From an uncultured Pelagibacteraceae bacterium (GTDB taxonomy: Bacteria > Pseudomonadota > Alphaproteobacteria > Pelagibacterales > Pelagibacteraceae), in the NCBI GenBank assembly GCA_902615445.1, contig CACMOQ010000005.1, forward strand, positions 37,140 to 101,139: DNA of 64,000 nucleotides. The letters are read 5' to 3'. Position numbers and translations under genes: made by a program. The notes below the pieces were generated by a model, which saw nothing but the letters and a program-made list of their open reading frames with translations, had not been told where the DNA came from and made no database searches. Below, piece after piece: positions 1-10,816 of this stretch. Numbering within the stretch: the stretch's first letter is position 1; every line of letters begins with the position of its first letter.

Positions 1-1008
1 GATAGAAAGAACACATGATAATCCCTCCTTAATATCATCACCAGTAATTGCTAATTTATTTTTTTTTAAAAGATTGTGCTCATTAGCATATTTATTTATA
101 ACTCTGGTAAGGGCACTTCTAAAACCTAAAACATGTGTACCACCATCTTTTTGATTAATATTGTTTGTATATGCGAATAAATCTTCTATATAACCCGCAT
201 TCCATTTTAAAGAACACTCTATTTCAATACTCTCTTTTTTTCCTTCTACATAAACAGCTTTTTTAAAAAGGTCATTGCCATTTTTATTTTTTAGTTTTTC
301 TTTCTTTTCGTTTAAAAATTCTACGTATTCTAGAATTCCTCCATCATATTTAAATACAAGCTCTTTTTCTTTTTTATTATTCAAGTCATTAAATGTAATT
401 TTAATTCCTTTGTTTAAAAAAGCTAATTCTCTTATTCTTTTAATAATTGTATTTGCATTAAATTTTATTGATGAAAAAATTTCTTTTGAGGGTAAAAAAG
501 TAATTTCGGTTCCTGTTTCTTTAGATTTTCCTATTGTTTTGAGAGCTGCTTTTGCAGTTCCATTAATAAACTCAATAAAATACTTTTTTCCATCTCTATT
601 AATTTCAAGTTTAAGTTTTTCGGAGAGTGCATTTACAACAGAAACTCCAACACCATGAAGACCTCCGGAGACCTTGTAGGAATCGTGGTCAAATTTACCA
701 CCTGCATGAAGTTGAGTCATAATTACCTCAGCAGCTGATTTTTTTTCACCTTTATGCATATCAACAGGTATTCCCCTACCATCATCTCTAATGGTAACAG
801 TTTCATCAGAATTAAGTCTTACATCTATATTTTTACAATAACCTGCTAAAGCTTCATCTATTGAATTGTCGATTACCTCATAAATCATATGATGTAATCC
901 AGTTCCATCGTCAGTATCGCCAATATACATACCTGGCCTTTTTCTTACTGCCTCAAGTCCTTTTAAAACTTTAATAGAGTCTGCTTGGTATAATGCTTTT
1001 TTTTTCAT
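1..1008 (-). CDS. gyrB: DNA gyrase subunit B, C-terminal part outside window
   Basis: This is the ATPase subunit of DNA gyrase, which introduces negative supercoils as GyrA2B2. The first 336 residues are present, and the gene runs off the left edge. The GHKL ATPase domain shows EVIDN near residues 44-48, DDGRGIP near 75-81 and GGLHGVG near 115-121. The transducer domain follows, with GGTHVLGF near 290. The start is the ATG at 1006-1008, giving MKKKALYQADS, directly before the conserved KVLKGLEAVRKRPGMYIG block. GyrB and ParE share these motifs. GyrB is preferred because of the general look of the sequence, but the C-terminal part that would separate them is not in the window. Confidence 0.9.
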   Translation of the reverse strand, partial: MKKKALYQADSIKVLKGLEAVRKRPGMYIGDTDDGTGLHHMIYEVIDNSIDEALAGYCKNIDVRLNSDETVTIRDDGRGIPVDMHKGEKKSAAEVIMTQLHAGGKFDHDSYKVSGGLHGVGVSVVNALSEKLKLEINRDGKKYFIEFINGTAKAALKTIGKSKETGTEITFLPSKEIFSSIKFNANTIIKRIRELAFLNKGIKITFNDLNNKKEKELVFKYDGGILEYVEFLNEKKEKLKNKNGNDLFKKAVYVEGKKESIEIECSLKWNAGYIEDLFAYTNNINQKDGGTHVLGFRSALTRVINKYANEHNLLKKNKLAITGDDIKEGLSCVLSI

Positions 1009-1099
1009 TTTTTAAAATTATGGAAAAAAAAATTATATCACTTTTTAACAAAATTTGTTTAATTAAAATATTTAAATCCTAAAATCTTAGTCGAATAAG

Positions 1100-1114
1100 G
1101 CTTAAAAATTAAGC
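1100..1114 (-). terminator. Short hairpin downstream of tRNA-Ser
   Basis: On the minus strand a perfect 6-bp stem (GCTTAA/TTAAGC) with a 3-nt loop lies ten bases beyond the CCA end of tRNA-Ser, followed by CTTATTC. It may end or process the tRNA transcript. It lacks a clean U-tract, so the call is weak. Confidence 0.35.
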
Positions 1115-1123
1115 ATTATTTGT

Positions 1124-1213
1124 TGGCGGAGATGGTAGGATTCGAACCTACGGTACTCGCTAAAGTACACACACTTTCCAAGCGTGCTGTTTAAACCACT
1201 CACACACATCTCC
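1124..1213 (-). tRNA. tRNA-Ser(GGA)
   Basis: This is a 90-nt tRNA with a 7-bp acceptor stem (GGAGATG/CATCTCC), discriminator G and an encoded CCA. The anticodon stem is CACGC/GTGTG around the loop TTGGAAA, giving anticodon GGA. A long variable arm and the T-loop TTCGAAT are present, as expected for class II serine tRNAs. It lies between gyrB and a sugar-gene block on the same strand. Confidence 0.96.
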
Positions 1214-1252
1214 TTTTAAATTAATTTCAAATTACATAATATTTTAGTATTA

Positions 1253-2233
1253 TCAGACTTTGTTTTTTTCATAACATTTCTTATACATATAATTATGTTT
1301 CAAACTCCTTAAATAGAATCTTGATAAATTTTTTATTATTAATTTAACTAATCCAAACCATGTTTGATTTCTGTTAAGCATTCCATAGCTTTTCTTATTG
1401 ATGTGAGTATGTTCATACGTAATATGTTTAAAATTAAGTATCCTAATTAATGTAATTTGATATTTATTTAATTGGCCATCTAAACCAAACCTTAGAGTTA
1501 ATATAGGTTTCTGCTTAGTGTTTTTTAATAAACAAGTTGATTGTCCTATTAATTCGAATTCAGAAAACATTGATCCATTGTATTCTTTATGTTTATTAAA
1601 AATACTTGACAAAATTATTTCTGATATTTTTAAAGGCATAGTCTCTTTACCATAGTTTAGATCGCTAAATAATTTTTTTTCTAAAAAAGATAGTTCGTTT
1701 GGAGTAATGCTGGCGAACTGTACTAAAAAGGATAAATGATATTTTGGCAAAGATTTCAGAATGTTTTTATTTGTCATATAATATTGTTTATGAAATTCAT
1801 TAAAGGTTCCATATTGGATTGAATGATTATCTTTAAAAAAGTCAATTTTTTTTATCATAATTGTATCAGCATCCCATATAACAATACTTTGCTTTTTTTT
1901 TTTAATAAAATCTATTGCAAATGAAATTTTTAAAACTTGTTGATAATACCAATTTAATCTTTTTCTAAATTCAAAACTATAATTAATATTTTTTGAGTAT
2001 TCTAAAAAAATTTCTGTAAATTTGTCTTTTGATAACAGTTCATTTTCATCTATAATTTCTATTTCTTTATGAAAAAGAGCCTCTTTAAAAAAATGTAGTT
2101 CCTTAGAGGGACAAATAACATAGATTTTTAGATGATGGTAAAATTTTTTCAAATTATGATAATTTTTTAAAATTAAATGAATATTACCTTTTAAAGAAAT
2201 CTGACAAAAATTAGTGATATTTGAATTTTTCAA
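1253..2233 (-). CDS. Putative glycosyltransferase, DUF6492-like
   Basis: A 326-residue protein with no signal peptide. The central block NWYYQQVLKISFA (about 93-105) followed by IVIWDADTIMIKKIDFF (about 118-134) resembles the acceptor and DXD-type nucleotide-sugar site of DUF6492 proteins, which are predicted glycosyltransferases of surface polysaccharide loci. It is the last gene of the sugar block, two bases after the SDR gene, so it is probably cotranscribed. The substrate cannot be told from the sequence. The family assignment is from memory of the motif, not a profile search. Confidence 0.6.
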   Translation of the reverse strand: MKNSNITNFCQISLKGNIHLILKNYHNLKKFYHHLKIYVICPSKELHFFKEALFHKEIEIIDENELLSKDKFTEIFLEYSKNINYSFEFRKRLNWYYQQVLKISFAIDFIKKKKQSIVIWDADTIMIKKIDFFKDNHSIQYGTFNEFHKQYYMTNKNILKSLPKYHLSFLVQFASITPNELSFLEKKLFSDLNYGKETMPLKISEIILSSIFNKHKEYNGSMFSEFELIGQSTCLLKNTKQKPILTLRFGLDGQLNKYQITLIRILNFKHITYEHTHINKKSYGMLNRNQTWFGLVKLIIKNLSRFYLRSLKHNYMYKKCYEKNKV

Positions 2234-2235
2234 AA

Positions 2236-2946
2236 TTACTTTTTTATAATTTGATTCAGTTTTCTTATATTTAGAGAAGAGTCAAAAGGCATTCCAGTGT
2301 TGTTAATTTTTTTTAAGAAGATCTTTTTTATATTTTTCTTATCTTTTTTTACAAAATCAAAAACAAATTTGGGCTTACCACCCAAATTTATAATTCCTTT
2401 TTTATTTATAAGTTTAAATAAAATTTTAACTGCATCTTCATGATACATAAAACTTGTTTTCACATTTCCGAAAGCTTTTTCATGCACAAAAGGTTTTTCA
2501 GTCATACACGCTCTTATAATTAAAGAATTTTTATACAATTGAACTGATGCTTCACCACCCAATTTTGACCAAGCATAATTATTAACTGGTAACAAAGGAT
2601 CACTTTCTCGGTAATTTCCTTTTAAACCAGGGTAAACATAATTAGTTGAAAAATAAATTAACTTAATTTTTTTTTCTGAACATGCATTGGTCACATTAGC
2701 GGTTCCAATTATATTTAAATTTATACTTTTTTTTATATCAATTACGTGGATTTTCATCGGTCTAGATAATCCAGCGAGGTGTATTAAAATATCTGGTTTT
2801 TTTCTAGCTAAATAACTTTTAATACTTTTAATACTCAAAATGTTTAATTGTTTTTTATTAGGAAAAAAAATTTTATGTTTCGTATTATGCCTTTTTAATA
2901 AATTACCGAATCTACCTGTTCCACCAGTTACAACTATCTTTTTCAT
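2236..2946 (-). CDS. NAD(P)-dependent sugar epimerase/reductase, RmlD-like SDR
   Basis: An extended short-chain dehydrogenase/reductase of 236 residues. The N-terminal Rossmann motif VTGGTGRFG (about 5-13) binds the cofactor. STNYVYPG corresponds to the active-site serine/threonine strand, and YAWSK is the catalytic YxxxK. RmlD proteins are usually near 290-300 residues, so this one is short at the C-terminus. Its start overlaps the end of the RmlC-like gene by four bases (ATGA), which suggests the two act in one deoxysugar pathway. The product, dTDP-rhamnose or a variant, is not certain. Confidence 0.7.
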   Translation of the reverse strand: MKKIVVTGGTGRFGNLLKRHNTKHKIFFPNKKQLNILSIKSIKSYLARKKPDILIHLAGLSRPMKIHVIDIKKSINLNIIGTANVTNACSEKKIKLIYFSTNYVYPGLKGNYRESDPLLPVNNYAWSKLGGEASVQLYKNSLIIRACMTEKPFVHEKAFGNVKTSFMYHEDAVKILFKLINKKGIINLGGKPKFVFDFVKKDKKNIKKIFLKKINNTGMPFDSSLNIRKLNQIIKK

Positions 2947-3461
2947 GTTTTAAAAAAATTTAAATCTTCGCCATTTTTATCTTTATTTGATAAAATCGGA
3001 CTTTTAACAGGCCATCTTATGTTCAAAGTTTTATCATTCCACTTTAAAGTTTTTTCACTTTTACTATTCCGATAAGTCGAACATTTATAATTAACTGTGC
3101 ATTTATTTGACAAACATAGAAAACCGTGTGCAAAACCCTTAGGTATATAAAGGGAAAAATCCGAGTCTTCCGAAATAATCAAAGAGTAATATTTACCAAA
3201 AGTACGAGATTTTTTTCTTAAATCTACTGCAACATCAAAGATTTTACCATGAGTGACCGTTATTAATTTTGCCTGTGAATGTTTTGTCTGAACATGAAGA
3301 CCTCTTAAAACGCCTTTTTTTGATTTTGACATAACATCAAAGACAAAGTTTTTTTTTAAAATCCTTCTTTGGTACACTTCTTTTAAAGAGCCTCTACTAT
3401 CTTTAAAAATTTTTGTTTTTAAAATTATTAAGCCTTCTATTTTTGTTTTTTTTATAAACAT
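2943..3461 (-). CDS. rmlC: dTDP-4-dehydrorhamnose 3,5-epimerase-like cupin
   Basis: A 172-residue RmlC-type cupin. The family epimerises C3 and C5 of dTDP-4-keto-6-deoxyglucose. Diagnostic blocks are FKDSRGSL (about 18-25), GVLRGLHVQ with the catalytic His (about 50-58), KLITVTHGKIFDVAVDLR (about 65-82) and YIPKGFAHGF (about 109-118). RmlA and RmlB are not in the window, so the complete dTDP-rhamnose route is not shown here. A related C3-epimerase role is possible. Confidence 0.8.
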   Translation of the reverse strand: MFIKKTKIEGLIILKTKIFKDSRGSLKEVYQRRILKKNFVFDVMSKSKKGVLRGLHVQTKHSQAKLITVTHGKIFDVAVDLRKKSRTFGKYYSLIISEDSDFSLYIPKGFAHGFLCLSNKCTVNYKCSTYRNSKSEKTLKWNDKTLNIRWPVKSPILSNKDKNGEDLNFFKT

Positions 3462-3485
3462 CTTCTAAATCATAAATTAAAAATC

Positions 3486-4301
3486 TCAAAAATTTTCATT
3501 TTCATAAAAAACCCATCTCCAATTCAAACTTTTCGTATACTTTTTAAACCAAAAAGATAAATATCTTTCTGCTAAGTATGCATACAGCCTTTTGGTATCA
3601 TATCCTTTTAAAACTTCAAAACCAAAAATCTTTTCACATTCAAATAACCAAGCGAACAGATCTTCAAACCATTTGTTCATTATATGGCTTTTAGAAATAA
3701 ACATAATATGTGGATTAAAAGAGTAATTATCATTTATGAATTCTTTAAAATCACTTCTGTCTTGAACATTTAAAACGTCAATTGCTTTATCAATATTTCC
3801 ATACCCATGATGCATATCAAAATGAAATTTTATTGATTGTTTTTTTTCAAAAAAAAACGGTAAAGGGTTTTTAATTAATGACCTAAAGCCTCTTTTAATC
3901 ATTTTAATCTTTTTGATTTTATTTACACTAATTGGATCACATATAATTGCTTCGATATTTTCCCACTCCTTTTTAGGAGCTTCTAAAATTCTGTCATTAA
4001 TTTTTTCACTATGATCTGATGTTTGTTGATTTGTTTTTGACCAGAATCTTCTTTTTTGGCAAAAACCTATCCAATTGGGGTTATTGAGATCTAATTTATT
4101 TTTCCAATACCAATATTGAAAAGTAAGTTCTGAGTAATATTTTTCTTTTGAAAAAATATTTATTTTATTATCACACTTTAAGTAACCATCAGGTGCTTTT
4201 TCCTGACCTACCCAACAAAGTTTATAGGACGAATTTTCTAAGAATTTTATTCGTTTGTTTGTAATACAAAATAGTTCTAATTGAATATTATCTTTTTTCA
4301 T
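3486..4301 (-). CDS. Putative glycosyltransferase, DUF4422-like
   Basis: A 271-residue protein. The segment KYYSELTFQYWYWKN followed by WIGFCQKRRFW (about residues 54-86) matches the pattern of DUF4422 proteins, where a 'sEl.a.yw.WKn ... yiGl.hyRR' block is typical and a glycosyltransferase role is inferred. A second conserved-looking stretch, NPHIMFISKSHIMNKW, is near 196-211. The gene sits between RmlC-like and GT17 genes on the same strand with small gaps. The acceptor and donor are unknown. Confidence 0.55.
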   Translation of the reverse strand: MKKDNIQLELFCITNKRIKFLENSSYKLCWVGQEKAPDGYLKCDNKINIFSKEKYYSELTFQYWYWKNKLDLNNPNWIGFCQKRRFWSKTNQQTSDHSEKINDRILEAPKKEWENIEAIICDPISVNKIKKIKMIKRGFRSLIKNPLPFFFEKKQSIKFHFDMHHGYGNIDKAIDVLNVQDRSDFKEFINDNYSFNPHIMFISKSHIMNKWFEDLFAWLFECEKIFGFEVLKGYDTKRLYAYLAERYLSFWFKKYTKSLNWRWVFYENENF

Positions 4302-4307
4302 CTATTT

Positions 4308-5123
4308 TTAATTAACAATCCATTTTTTGAACTTTTCTTTATTATCTAAAATATAGTTCGGAAATTTGTAGTTTAAATTTACAGGTTTATAGTTTTCTTT
4401 TCTTCCGATTATGTCTTTACCATTATTAACTCTGTCTTTTATCTCTTCTAGATTAAGAAATTTTTCATCAATTTTTTCTTTAAATACGTATGGATCATTG
4501 GTTTCACATAAATTTTTGTACTTATATAGAAGTTTTTCAGGGCTCTTTAGATTACAAAAATGCCATCCTCCATCTTCAATAATGTTGTTTAATCTTAGTT
4601 TGTCTATTCTCCAAAAGGGTCTTTTTTTAAACTTTAAATCTCTTAACCACTGAGGAGATTTTAAATGTTTTTTTACACATATTCTGCTTCCAAACCAAAA
4701 TGGATTTAGTTGACTTTGTAAATTTATTTTATAATAAAAATGCATTTGTTTAAAAACAGCAAATTTCATACTCTTTTTGAATTCTTTTATTTTATTTGGA
4801 TTTGGAATTTCATCTAAATCTGAAATAATAATTAAATCATCTTTATCAGCTTTTTCTATACCTTTTAAGATACAGTTCCTTTGGTAATTTTCTCTTAAAT
4901 AAGGATTATCCCCTTCAGGCATATCTGATATTTTTACGTAGATAATCTTTTCTTTAAACTTTTGAAATTTTAAAATATCAAAATTAAAATTTTTATGATT
5001 ATTTTGCCAAGTTTTATTACTTTCAACAATTACAAAGTAATCAACAAATTCATTTAAGATATTAAGTCTTATATCAAGTAAGAAATCTTCATCTAAATAG
5101 GAAAAACAATCGTAAGTTTTCAT
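4308..5123 (-). CDS. Glycosyltransferase family 17-like protein
   Basis: A 271-residue protein resembling the GT17 family (named after beta-1,4-mannosyl-glycoprotein GlcNAc-transferase). Signature stretches are YDCFSYLDEDFLLDIRLNIL (about 4-23), DYFVIVESNKTWQN (about 28-41), ENYQRNCILKGI (about 79-90) and IIISDLDEIPNP (about 97-108), which carries a DXD-like DLDE. It begins the sugar block, immediately after the lepA stop, and could be read from the lepA transcript. A bacterial role in glycan decoration is inferred from context. Confidence 0.75.
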   Translation of the reverse strand: MKTYDCFSYLDEDFLLDIRLNILNEFVDYFVIVESNKTWQNNHKNFNFDILKFQKFKEKIIYVKISDMPEGDNPYLRENYQRNCILKGIEKADKDDLIIISDLDEIPNPNKIKEFKKSMKFAVFKQMHFYYKINLQSQLNPFWFGSRICVKKHLKSPQWLRDLKFKKRPFWRIDKLRLNNIIEDGGWHFCNLKSPEKLLYKYKNLCETNDPYVFKEKIDEKFLNLEEIKDRVNNGKDIIGRKENYKPVNLNYKFPNYILDNKEKFKKWIVN

Positions 5124-5124
5124 G

Positions 5125-6933
5125 CTATTTTTCTTTATTAATCTTTAGTACACCAATAAAAGCTTCTTGTGGTATTTCAACCCTTCCAAATTGTTTTGAT
5201 CTAGCCTTGCCTTTTTTTTGCTTCTCCAACAATTTCCTTTTTCGATCAGTAGCTCCTCCACCATGAATTTTGGTCAAAACATCCTTTTTAAAGCCTTTAA
5301 TTGTTTCACGAGCAATTATTTTACCACCAATAGCAGCTTGAACAGGTATCATAAAATTATGTCTTGGTATCAAATCTTTTAGTTTTTCACAAACTTCCCT
5401 TCCCGTTCTTTGAGCAAAATCCTTATGTATCATCATCGCGAGTGCATCAACAGGTTCGCCATTGACTAATATACTAAGTTTAACTAAATCTCCCTCTCTA
5501 TGCTCAATTATTTCATAATCAAAGCTAGCATATCCACTTGTCATTGATTTTAGTCTATCGTTAAAATCAAATACAACTTCGTTTAAGGGGAGTTCGTAAC
5601 TTAAAACTGCTCTATTACCCGAATAACCAAGATTAATTTGTATACCTCTTTTATCCTGACATAATTTAATAATTGATCCCAAATATTCATCTGGAGTAAT
5701 GATCGTAGCTTTGATCCACGGTTCCTCAATATACTTTATAAAAGTTGGATCTGGTAGACTTGAAGGATTTTGTAAATTAATTATATCACCATTATTTAAA
5801 TTTATTTTGTAAACTACCCCAGGAGTTGTAGTGAGCAAGTTAACGTCGAATTCTCTTTCCAATCTCTCAGTGATTATTTCGAGATGAAGTAAGCCTAAAA
5901 ATCCACATCTAAAACCTAGTCCAAGAGCCGATGATGACTCGGCTTCAAATGAAAAACTTGCATCATTTAATTGTAATTTTCCAAGTCCATCTTTTAATTT
6001 TTGATATTCTGAGCTATCAACTGGAAATAATCCACAAAAAACCACTGGTTTACTTGGTTTAAATCCTGGTAAAGCCTCAACATTCGGTTTTGATGCATCA
6101 CAAATTGTATCACCGACTTTTGTTTCTGATAACACTTTTATGCCAGTGATAATGAAGCCGATTTCTCCAGTTTTTAGTTCATCTATATCTTTGGGTTTCG
6201 GGGTAAATACACCAACTTTTTCAACAATATAATCCCGGTTGGTAGATAGCATTTTAATTTTCATGTTTTTTGAAATTCTACCATTTATTACTCTCACTAG
6301 GATTACTACTCCCAAATAAGTATCGTACCAACTATCAACTAATAAACATTTTAAATTTTCATTTTCATTCCCTTTTGGTCCTGGTAATTGATTGATTATT
6401 TGTTCTAAAATATCCTCAATACCCTCACCTGTTTTTCCTGAACATGGAACTGCATTTTCTGTATCAATTCCGATTACATCCTCAATTTGTTTTTTTGTTT
6501 TCTCTAAATCTGATGCAGGTAAATCTATTTTATTTAGCACAGGTATTATTTCGTGATTAATCTCTAGTGCTTGGTAAACATTGGCTAAGGTCTGAGCTTC
6601 GACACCTTGTGTGCTATCGACTATCAATATTGATCCCTCACATGCGTATAATGATCTGCTTACTTCATAACTAAAATCTACATGTCCAGGAGTATCAATT
6701 ATATTCAAAACATAATTTTTTCCATCTTTAGCTTTATAGTTCAATTTTACAGTTTGAGCTTTAATAGTAATACCTCTTTCTCTTTCTATATCCATTGAGT
6801 CGAGAACTTGTGCTTTCATTTCTCGTTCTGTTAAACCACCACAATTATGGATGATTCTGTCAGCTATTGTTGATTTGCCATGATCAATATGAGCAATAAT
6901 TGCAAAATTTCTTATATTATCAATGGAGCTCAT
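5125..6933 (-). CDS. lepA: Elongation factor 4 (LepA)
   Basis: A ribosome-associated translational GTPase thought to act on stalled or incorrectly translocated ribosomes, or in subunit assembly. Its 602 residues match the usual length. The G1 motif AHIDHGKS (about 14-21), G3 DTPGHVDF (about 81-88) and G4 NKID (about 134-137) are intact. The LepA-specific C-terminal domain, rich in basic residues ([15 protein letters not shown]), ends the protein. It is the last housekeeping gene of the rpmI-rplT-pheS-pheT-lepA series, nine bases after pheT. Confidence 0.97.
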   Translation of the reverse strand: MSSIDNIRNFAIIAHIDHGKSTIADRIIHNCGGLTEREMKAQVLDSMDIERERGITIKAQTVKLNYKAKDGKNYVLNIIDTPGHVDFSYEVSRSLYACEGSILIVDSTQGVEAQTLANVYQALEINHEIIPVLNKIDLPASDLEKTKKQIEDVIGIDTENAVPCSGKTGEGIEDILEQIINQLPGPKGNENENLKCLLVDSWYDTYLGVVILVRVINGRISKNMKIKMLSTNRDYIVEKVGVFTPKPKDIDELKTGEIGFIITGIKVLSETKVGDTICDASKPNVEALPGFKPSKPVVFCGLFPVDSSEYQKLKDGLGKLQLNDASFSFEAESSSALGLGFRCGFLGLLHLEIITERLEREFDVNLLTTTPGVVYKINLNNGDIINLQNPSSLPDPTFIKYIEEPWIKATIITPDEYLGSIIKLCQDKRGIQINLGYSGNRAVLSYELPLNEVVFDFNDRLKSMTSGYASFDYEIIEHREGDLVKLSILVNGEPVDALAMMIHKDFAQRTGREVCEKLKDLIPRHNFMIPVQAAIGGKIIARETIKGFKKDVLTKIHGGGATDRKRKLLEKQKKGKARSKQFGRVEIPQEAFIGVLKINKEK

Positions 6934-6942
6934 TTAAATTTT

Positions 6943-9351
6943 TTAAGATCGAATTTTAGCACCAGTTTTATTTTCAACTGTTTTAATGATTAAATTATTA
7001 ATTTTTTCTAAATCATTATCATTCAAAGTTTTTTCTTTGGACTGGATCGTAATGTTAATTGCTATAGATTTTTGATTTTCTGGAATATTTTCACCCTCAT
7101 AAACATCAAATACTCTTATATTACTAATAAGTTTTTGATCTATATTTGAAATGACATTAATAAGATCTTGAGCTTTTAAATCTTTGCTTACTACAAATGC
7201 AAAATCTCTTTCTGATTTCTGAAAATCGGAAACTTCAAATTTTCTTTTTTGGTTATTTAAAGTTTTATCAGTAAGTTTTAAATTATCCATAAAAATTTCA
7301 AAACCTACTAAAGACTCTGTTTTTAAGTCTATTTTTTTTAAAATGTTAGGATGAATTTCGCCAAAATAAGCTATTGGATGATCTTTATCTTGATTTAAAA
7401 ATAATCTACCTGATTTTCCTGGATGATAATAATTAGGTGTCTTGTCATCTATAAAAAACTTGTCTGAGCTATATCCTGCCTCAACTAATGTTTGAACTAC
7501 ATCTCGTTTAACATCGAATACATCTATATCTCTCTCCTCATCAATCCAAGAAAGTCTAGATTTTTTACCTGCTGATAGACCACAAATCACGGTATTTTGT
7601 TCACCTGGATTAGGGCCAGAAAAAATAGGACCGATTTCAAATATTGACAAATCTTTAAAGCCTCTATCTAAATTTTTTCTCATATACATAATTAAATTTG
7701 AATATATTGAGTTTCTTAATACATTTAATTCCGAGCTTATTGGATTTATAATTCTGATATCTTCACATTTGCTTTTAAAATGATCATTATAATTTGAGTC
7801 CGAAAATGACCATGTGATTGCCTCTAAGTATCCCTTTGAAGCAATAGATCTTTGCAAAAAATGAAACAGCTTTTGAGATTTCGTTAAAGTAGACCTTGTC
7901 CTTTCCTTTATTGGGTCTACAATTTTTATTTTATCAAAACCACTTATTCTTACTAACTCTTCTACAATATCAATCTCTTGCATAATATCTGGTCTCCACG
8001 ATGGGATAGTTAATGAAAAAAATTTTCCTTCTTTTTTGGTTTTAAAACCAAGACTCTCTAAAATCTTTACCATCTCTCTGTTGGAAATTTTAAATCCTGA
8101 TATTTTCTCGAATAAGTTTGGATTGAATAAAATTTTGTTTATTTTATAATTTTCAGTTTTCTGAATATCTATTTTGCTAATTTCGCCACCACATATTTCC
8201 TTTATTAAAGATGCTGCTTTATTTAATCCTTCTTTGATAGATAGTGGGTCAATACCTCTTTCAAATCTAAACTTCGCATCCGTATCAATATTTAATTTTT
8301 TTGCAGTATTTCTTATTGATCGAGGTTTGAAATATGCAGATTCTAATAGTATATTTTTTGTGTCAAGTTCTGTTCCTGATCTTGTTCCACCAATAATACC
8401 TCCCAATCCTAAAACGCCATTCGCATCACTGATTACACACATGTCTTTTTCTAATTTATAACTTTTGTTATCAAGGGCTGTAAATTCCTCTCCACTTTTT
8501 GAATTTCTTATAATCAAACCTTTTTCAATTTTATCTGCATCATATGCATGTAATGGCCGATTAATATCGAGCATTATGTAATTTGTAATATCAACTATGG
8601 CTGAAATTGGTTTTTGACCAACTGAAATAAGCTTATTTTTTAACCACTGCGGACTTTCAGCATTTTTTACATTCTTTATTAAACAACTTCCGAAAGCAGA
8701 GCATGTTTGATTTTTTTCTTTATTAATTTTTACCTTTAAAGAATGTTTTATATTTGATTTAATTTTTTTTTGTTTTAAGTTTATTAACTTTCCAAAACCT
8801 GAAGCTGCTAGATCTCTCGCTATTCCTCTTACACCAAGACAGTCTGGTCTATTTGGTGTGATCGATAAATCAATTGTATTAGTTTTTGACTCTAAAAAAT
8901 AACGGCGGCCGATTTTTTTTTGATATTTAGAAGTTGATAATTCAACAATTCCCTCACTTTCATTTGACAAATTCAACTCCGACTCAGAACATAGCATCCC
9001 GTGAGAAATCACATCTCTGATTTTAGCAACAACTAGTTTTGTTTGAGTTTTGGGAATTATTGCTCCTGGAGGTGCATATATAGTGATTAATCCCTCTCTA
9101 GCATTGGAAGCACCACATACAATTTTTTTAAGCTCCCCTTTTCCAATATCAACATCACAGATTTTAAGTCTATCAGCATTTGGGTGTTTCTCTGTTTTAA
9201 TTACTTTAGCAATTTTGAATAATTCTATCCCTGGTGATAAATCTTCAACAGTTTCTACCTCTAACCCGATATTGGTAAGTTGTTTTAAAAGATCTTTTTC
9301 TTTTAAATTAATCTTTAAATGTTTTTTCAACCAATCAAAGGTGATTTTCAT
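6943..9351 (-). CDS. pheT: Phenylalanyl-tRNA synthetase beta subunit
   Basis: The beta chain of the alpha2beta2 cytoplasmic enzyme that charges tRNA-Phe. It has 802 residues, the normal bacterial length. It shows the N-terminal tRNA-binding (EMAP-like) domain around 39-150 ([19 protein letters not shown]), the B3/B4 editing region around 210-385, the B5 domain around 400-470, and a C-terminal ferredoxin-like anticodon-binding domain from about 705. The start ATG overlaps the pheS stop by four bases, implying coupled translation of equal subunits. Confidence 0.97.
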   Translation of the reverse strand: MKITFDWLKKHLKINLKEKDLLKQLTNIGLEVETVEDLSPGIELFKIAKVIKTEKHPNADRLKICDVDIGKGELKKIVCGASNAREGLITIYAPPGAIIPKTQTKLVVAKIRDVISHGMLCSESELNLSNESEGIVELSTSKYQKKIGRRYFLESKTNTIDLSITPNRPDCLGVRGIARDLAASGFGKLINLKQKKIKSNIKHSLKVKINKEKNQTCSAFGSCLIKNVKNAESPQWLKNKLISVGQKPISAIVDITNYIMLDINRPLHAYDADKIEKGLIIRNSKSGEEFTALDNKSYKLEKDMCVISDANGVLGLGGIIGGTRSGTELDTKNILLESAYFKPRSIRNTAKKLNIDTDAKFRFERGIDPLSIKEGLNKAASLIKEICGGEISKIDIQKTENYKINKILFNPNLFEKISGFKISNREMVKILESLGFKTKKEGKFFSLTIPSWRPDIMQEIDIVEELVRISGFDKIKIVDPIKERTRSTLTKSQKLFHFLQRSIASKGYLEAITWSFSDSNYNDHFKSKCEDIRIINPISSELNVLRNSIYSNLIMYMRKNLDRGFKDLSIFEIGPIFSGPNPGEQNTVICGLSAGKKSRLSWIDEERDIDVFDVKRDVVQTLVEAGYSSDKFFIDDKTPNYYHPGKSGRLFLNQDKDHPIAYFGEIHPNILKKIDLKTESLVGFEIFMDNLKLTDKTLNNQKRKFEVSDFQKSERDFAFVVSKDLKAQDLINVISNIDQKLISNIRVFDVYEGENIPENQKSIAINITIQSKEKTLNDNDLEKINNLIIKTVENKTGAKIRS

Positions 9352-10415
9352 CTGCTCAATCCTCTATAATTTGTTGGAACATCTAAAGGGTCAAAGCCAA
9401 AATGATTTAGCCATCTATAATCACAATCAAAAAAAGCTCTTAAATCGTTGATACCATATTTCAACATTGCCAACCTATCTATACCAATACCAAAAGCATA
9501 GCCCTGGTACTTTGATGAGTCTACTTTGACATTTTTTAATACATTGGGATGTACCATTCCACATCCCAAAATTTCTAACCATTTATCACCCTCACCTATA
9601 ACTATTTTTCCATCTTTTATTTCATAACCAATATCAACTTCTGCAGATGGTTCTGTAAAAGGGAAATGACTCGGTCTAAATCTCATCTTAATTTTTTTTA
9701 TCTCAAAAAATTCTTTTATAAAATAATTCAGACAACCTTTTAAGTGACCCATAGTAATATCTTTATCTATGTGAAGACCCTCAACTTGGTGAAACATCGG
9801 TGAATGGGTTTGATCGCTATCTGATCTATAAGTTCTTCCAGGTGCAATTATCTTAAAAGGAGGTTTATCTTTAAGCATAGTTCTAATCTGGACAGGAGAA
9901 GTGTGTGTTCTTAACAACTTTTCTTTTTTTTCATCTAAATAGAATGTGTCATGCATATCCCTTGCGGGATGATTGTCTGGGGTATTTAGTGCAGTAAAAT
10001 TATTATACTCATTTTCAACATCTGGACCCTCTTCAACGCTAAAACCTATTTCAGAAAAAATAGATGAAATTTCATCAATCGTTTGTGAGACTGGATGTAT
10101 TTTTCCTTGAACAAAAGTTCTCTCTGGTAAAGTGATATCAACTTTTTCTTTTTCTAGTTTTTTATTTATTTCCACACTTTGTATTTCATTTATTTTGAAA
10201 TTAATCTGATTTTGTAATTCATCTTTTATTAAATTTAATTCTGATGCAAATTTTTTTTTCTCACTCTCAGAAATAGTTCCTATTTTTTTAAATTGTGATG
10301 AAATTAAACCATTTTTTCCAAATAGATTGGTTTTGATTTCATTTATCTCTGATAAACTCAATTTTTTTTCTAGTTTTAAAAGAAAATCATCTTTAATTTT
10401 TTTAAGATCAGACAT
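9348..10415 (-). CDS. pheS: Phenylalanyl-tRNA synthetase alpha subunit
   Basis: The catalytic chain of PheRS, 355 residues. An N-terminal helical coiled-coil arm (about 1-85) contacts tRNA. The class II core follows, with [14 protein letters not shown] (about 168-181), the motif 2 region [21 protein letters not shown] (starts about 197) and motif 3 [13 protein letters not shown] in its local form, [14 protein letters not shown], near the C-terminus. It lies 43 bases after rplT on the same strand, the common bacterial order rpmI-rplT-pheS-pheT. Confidence 0.97.
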   Translation of the reverse strand: MSDLKKIKDDFLLKLEKKLSLSEINEIKTNLFGKNGLISSQFKKIGTISESEKKKFASELNLIKDELQNQINFKINEIQSVEINKKLEKEKVDITLPERTFVQGKIHPVSQTIDEISSIFSEIGFSVEEGPDVENEYNNFTALNTPDNHPARDMHDTFYLDEKKEKLLRTHTSPVQIRTMLKDKPPFKIIAPGRTYRSDSDQTHSPMFHQVEGLHIDKDITMGHLKGCLNYFIKEFFEIKKIKMRFRPSHFPFTEPSAEVDIGYEIKDGKIVIGEGDKWLEILGCGMVHPNVLKNVKVDSSKYQGYAFGIGIDRLAMLKYGINDLRAFFDCDYRWLNHFGFDPLDVPTNYRGLSR

Positions 10416-10458
10416 CTTTACAGATTATTTCTTAACTAAAATAAAACAATAGTGAAGA

Positions 10459-10815
10459 TTAATTTAATGCAGATTGGGCTTTTTGGACAATAGTTTTAAA
10501 GGCTTCTGGGCTATCATAGGCTATCTCAGCTAGAATCTTCCTATCAATTTTTATACCAGATTTGTTTAGTCCGTTAATAAACTTTGAATATGTCAATCCC
10601 TCAGCTCTCACACCAGCGTTAATTCTTTGTATCCATAATGATTTGAAATCTCTTTTTTTATTTCTTCGATCTCTATAGGCATATTGCATTGCCTTTTCCA
10701 TTGCCTGTCTAGCAGCCCTAATAGTATTTTTTCTCCTACCCCACTGACCTTTGACCGCTTTCAAGACTTTCTTGTGTTTTGCTTTACTAGTAACCCCTCT
10801 TTTTACTCTAGCCAT
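10459..10815 (-). CDS. rplT: 50S ribosomal protein L20
   Basis: A 118-residue early-assembly protein of the large subunit. The basic N-terminus [19 protein letters not shown] and the globular C-terminal part ([17 protein letters not shown] in its local form [17 protein letters not shown]) are diagnostic. It follows rpmI with one intervening base. In several bacteria L20 represses its own operon by binding the mRNA leader. The short leader seen here (11024-11034) leaves little room for that structure. Confidence 0.98.
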   Translation of the reverse strand: MARVKRGVTSKAKHKKVLKAVKGQWGRRKNTIRAARQAMEKAMQYAYRDRRNKKRDFKSLWIQRINAGVRAEGLTYSKFINGLNKSGIKIDRKILAEIAYDSPEAFKTIVQKAQSALN

Positions 10816-10816
10816 T

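Noticed and set aside
275-658. 127-codon plus-strand frame
   Set aside because: It is the antisense shadow of gyrB, which is intact on the minus strand, and has low-complexity Phe/Ser/Leu composition typical of reversed Lys-rich codons.
1124-1252. Integrated element using tRNA-Ser as attachment site
   Set aside because: No integrase and no second copy of the tRNA 3' end was found around 1.2-5.2 kb.
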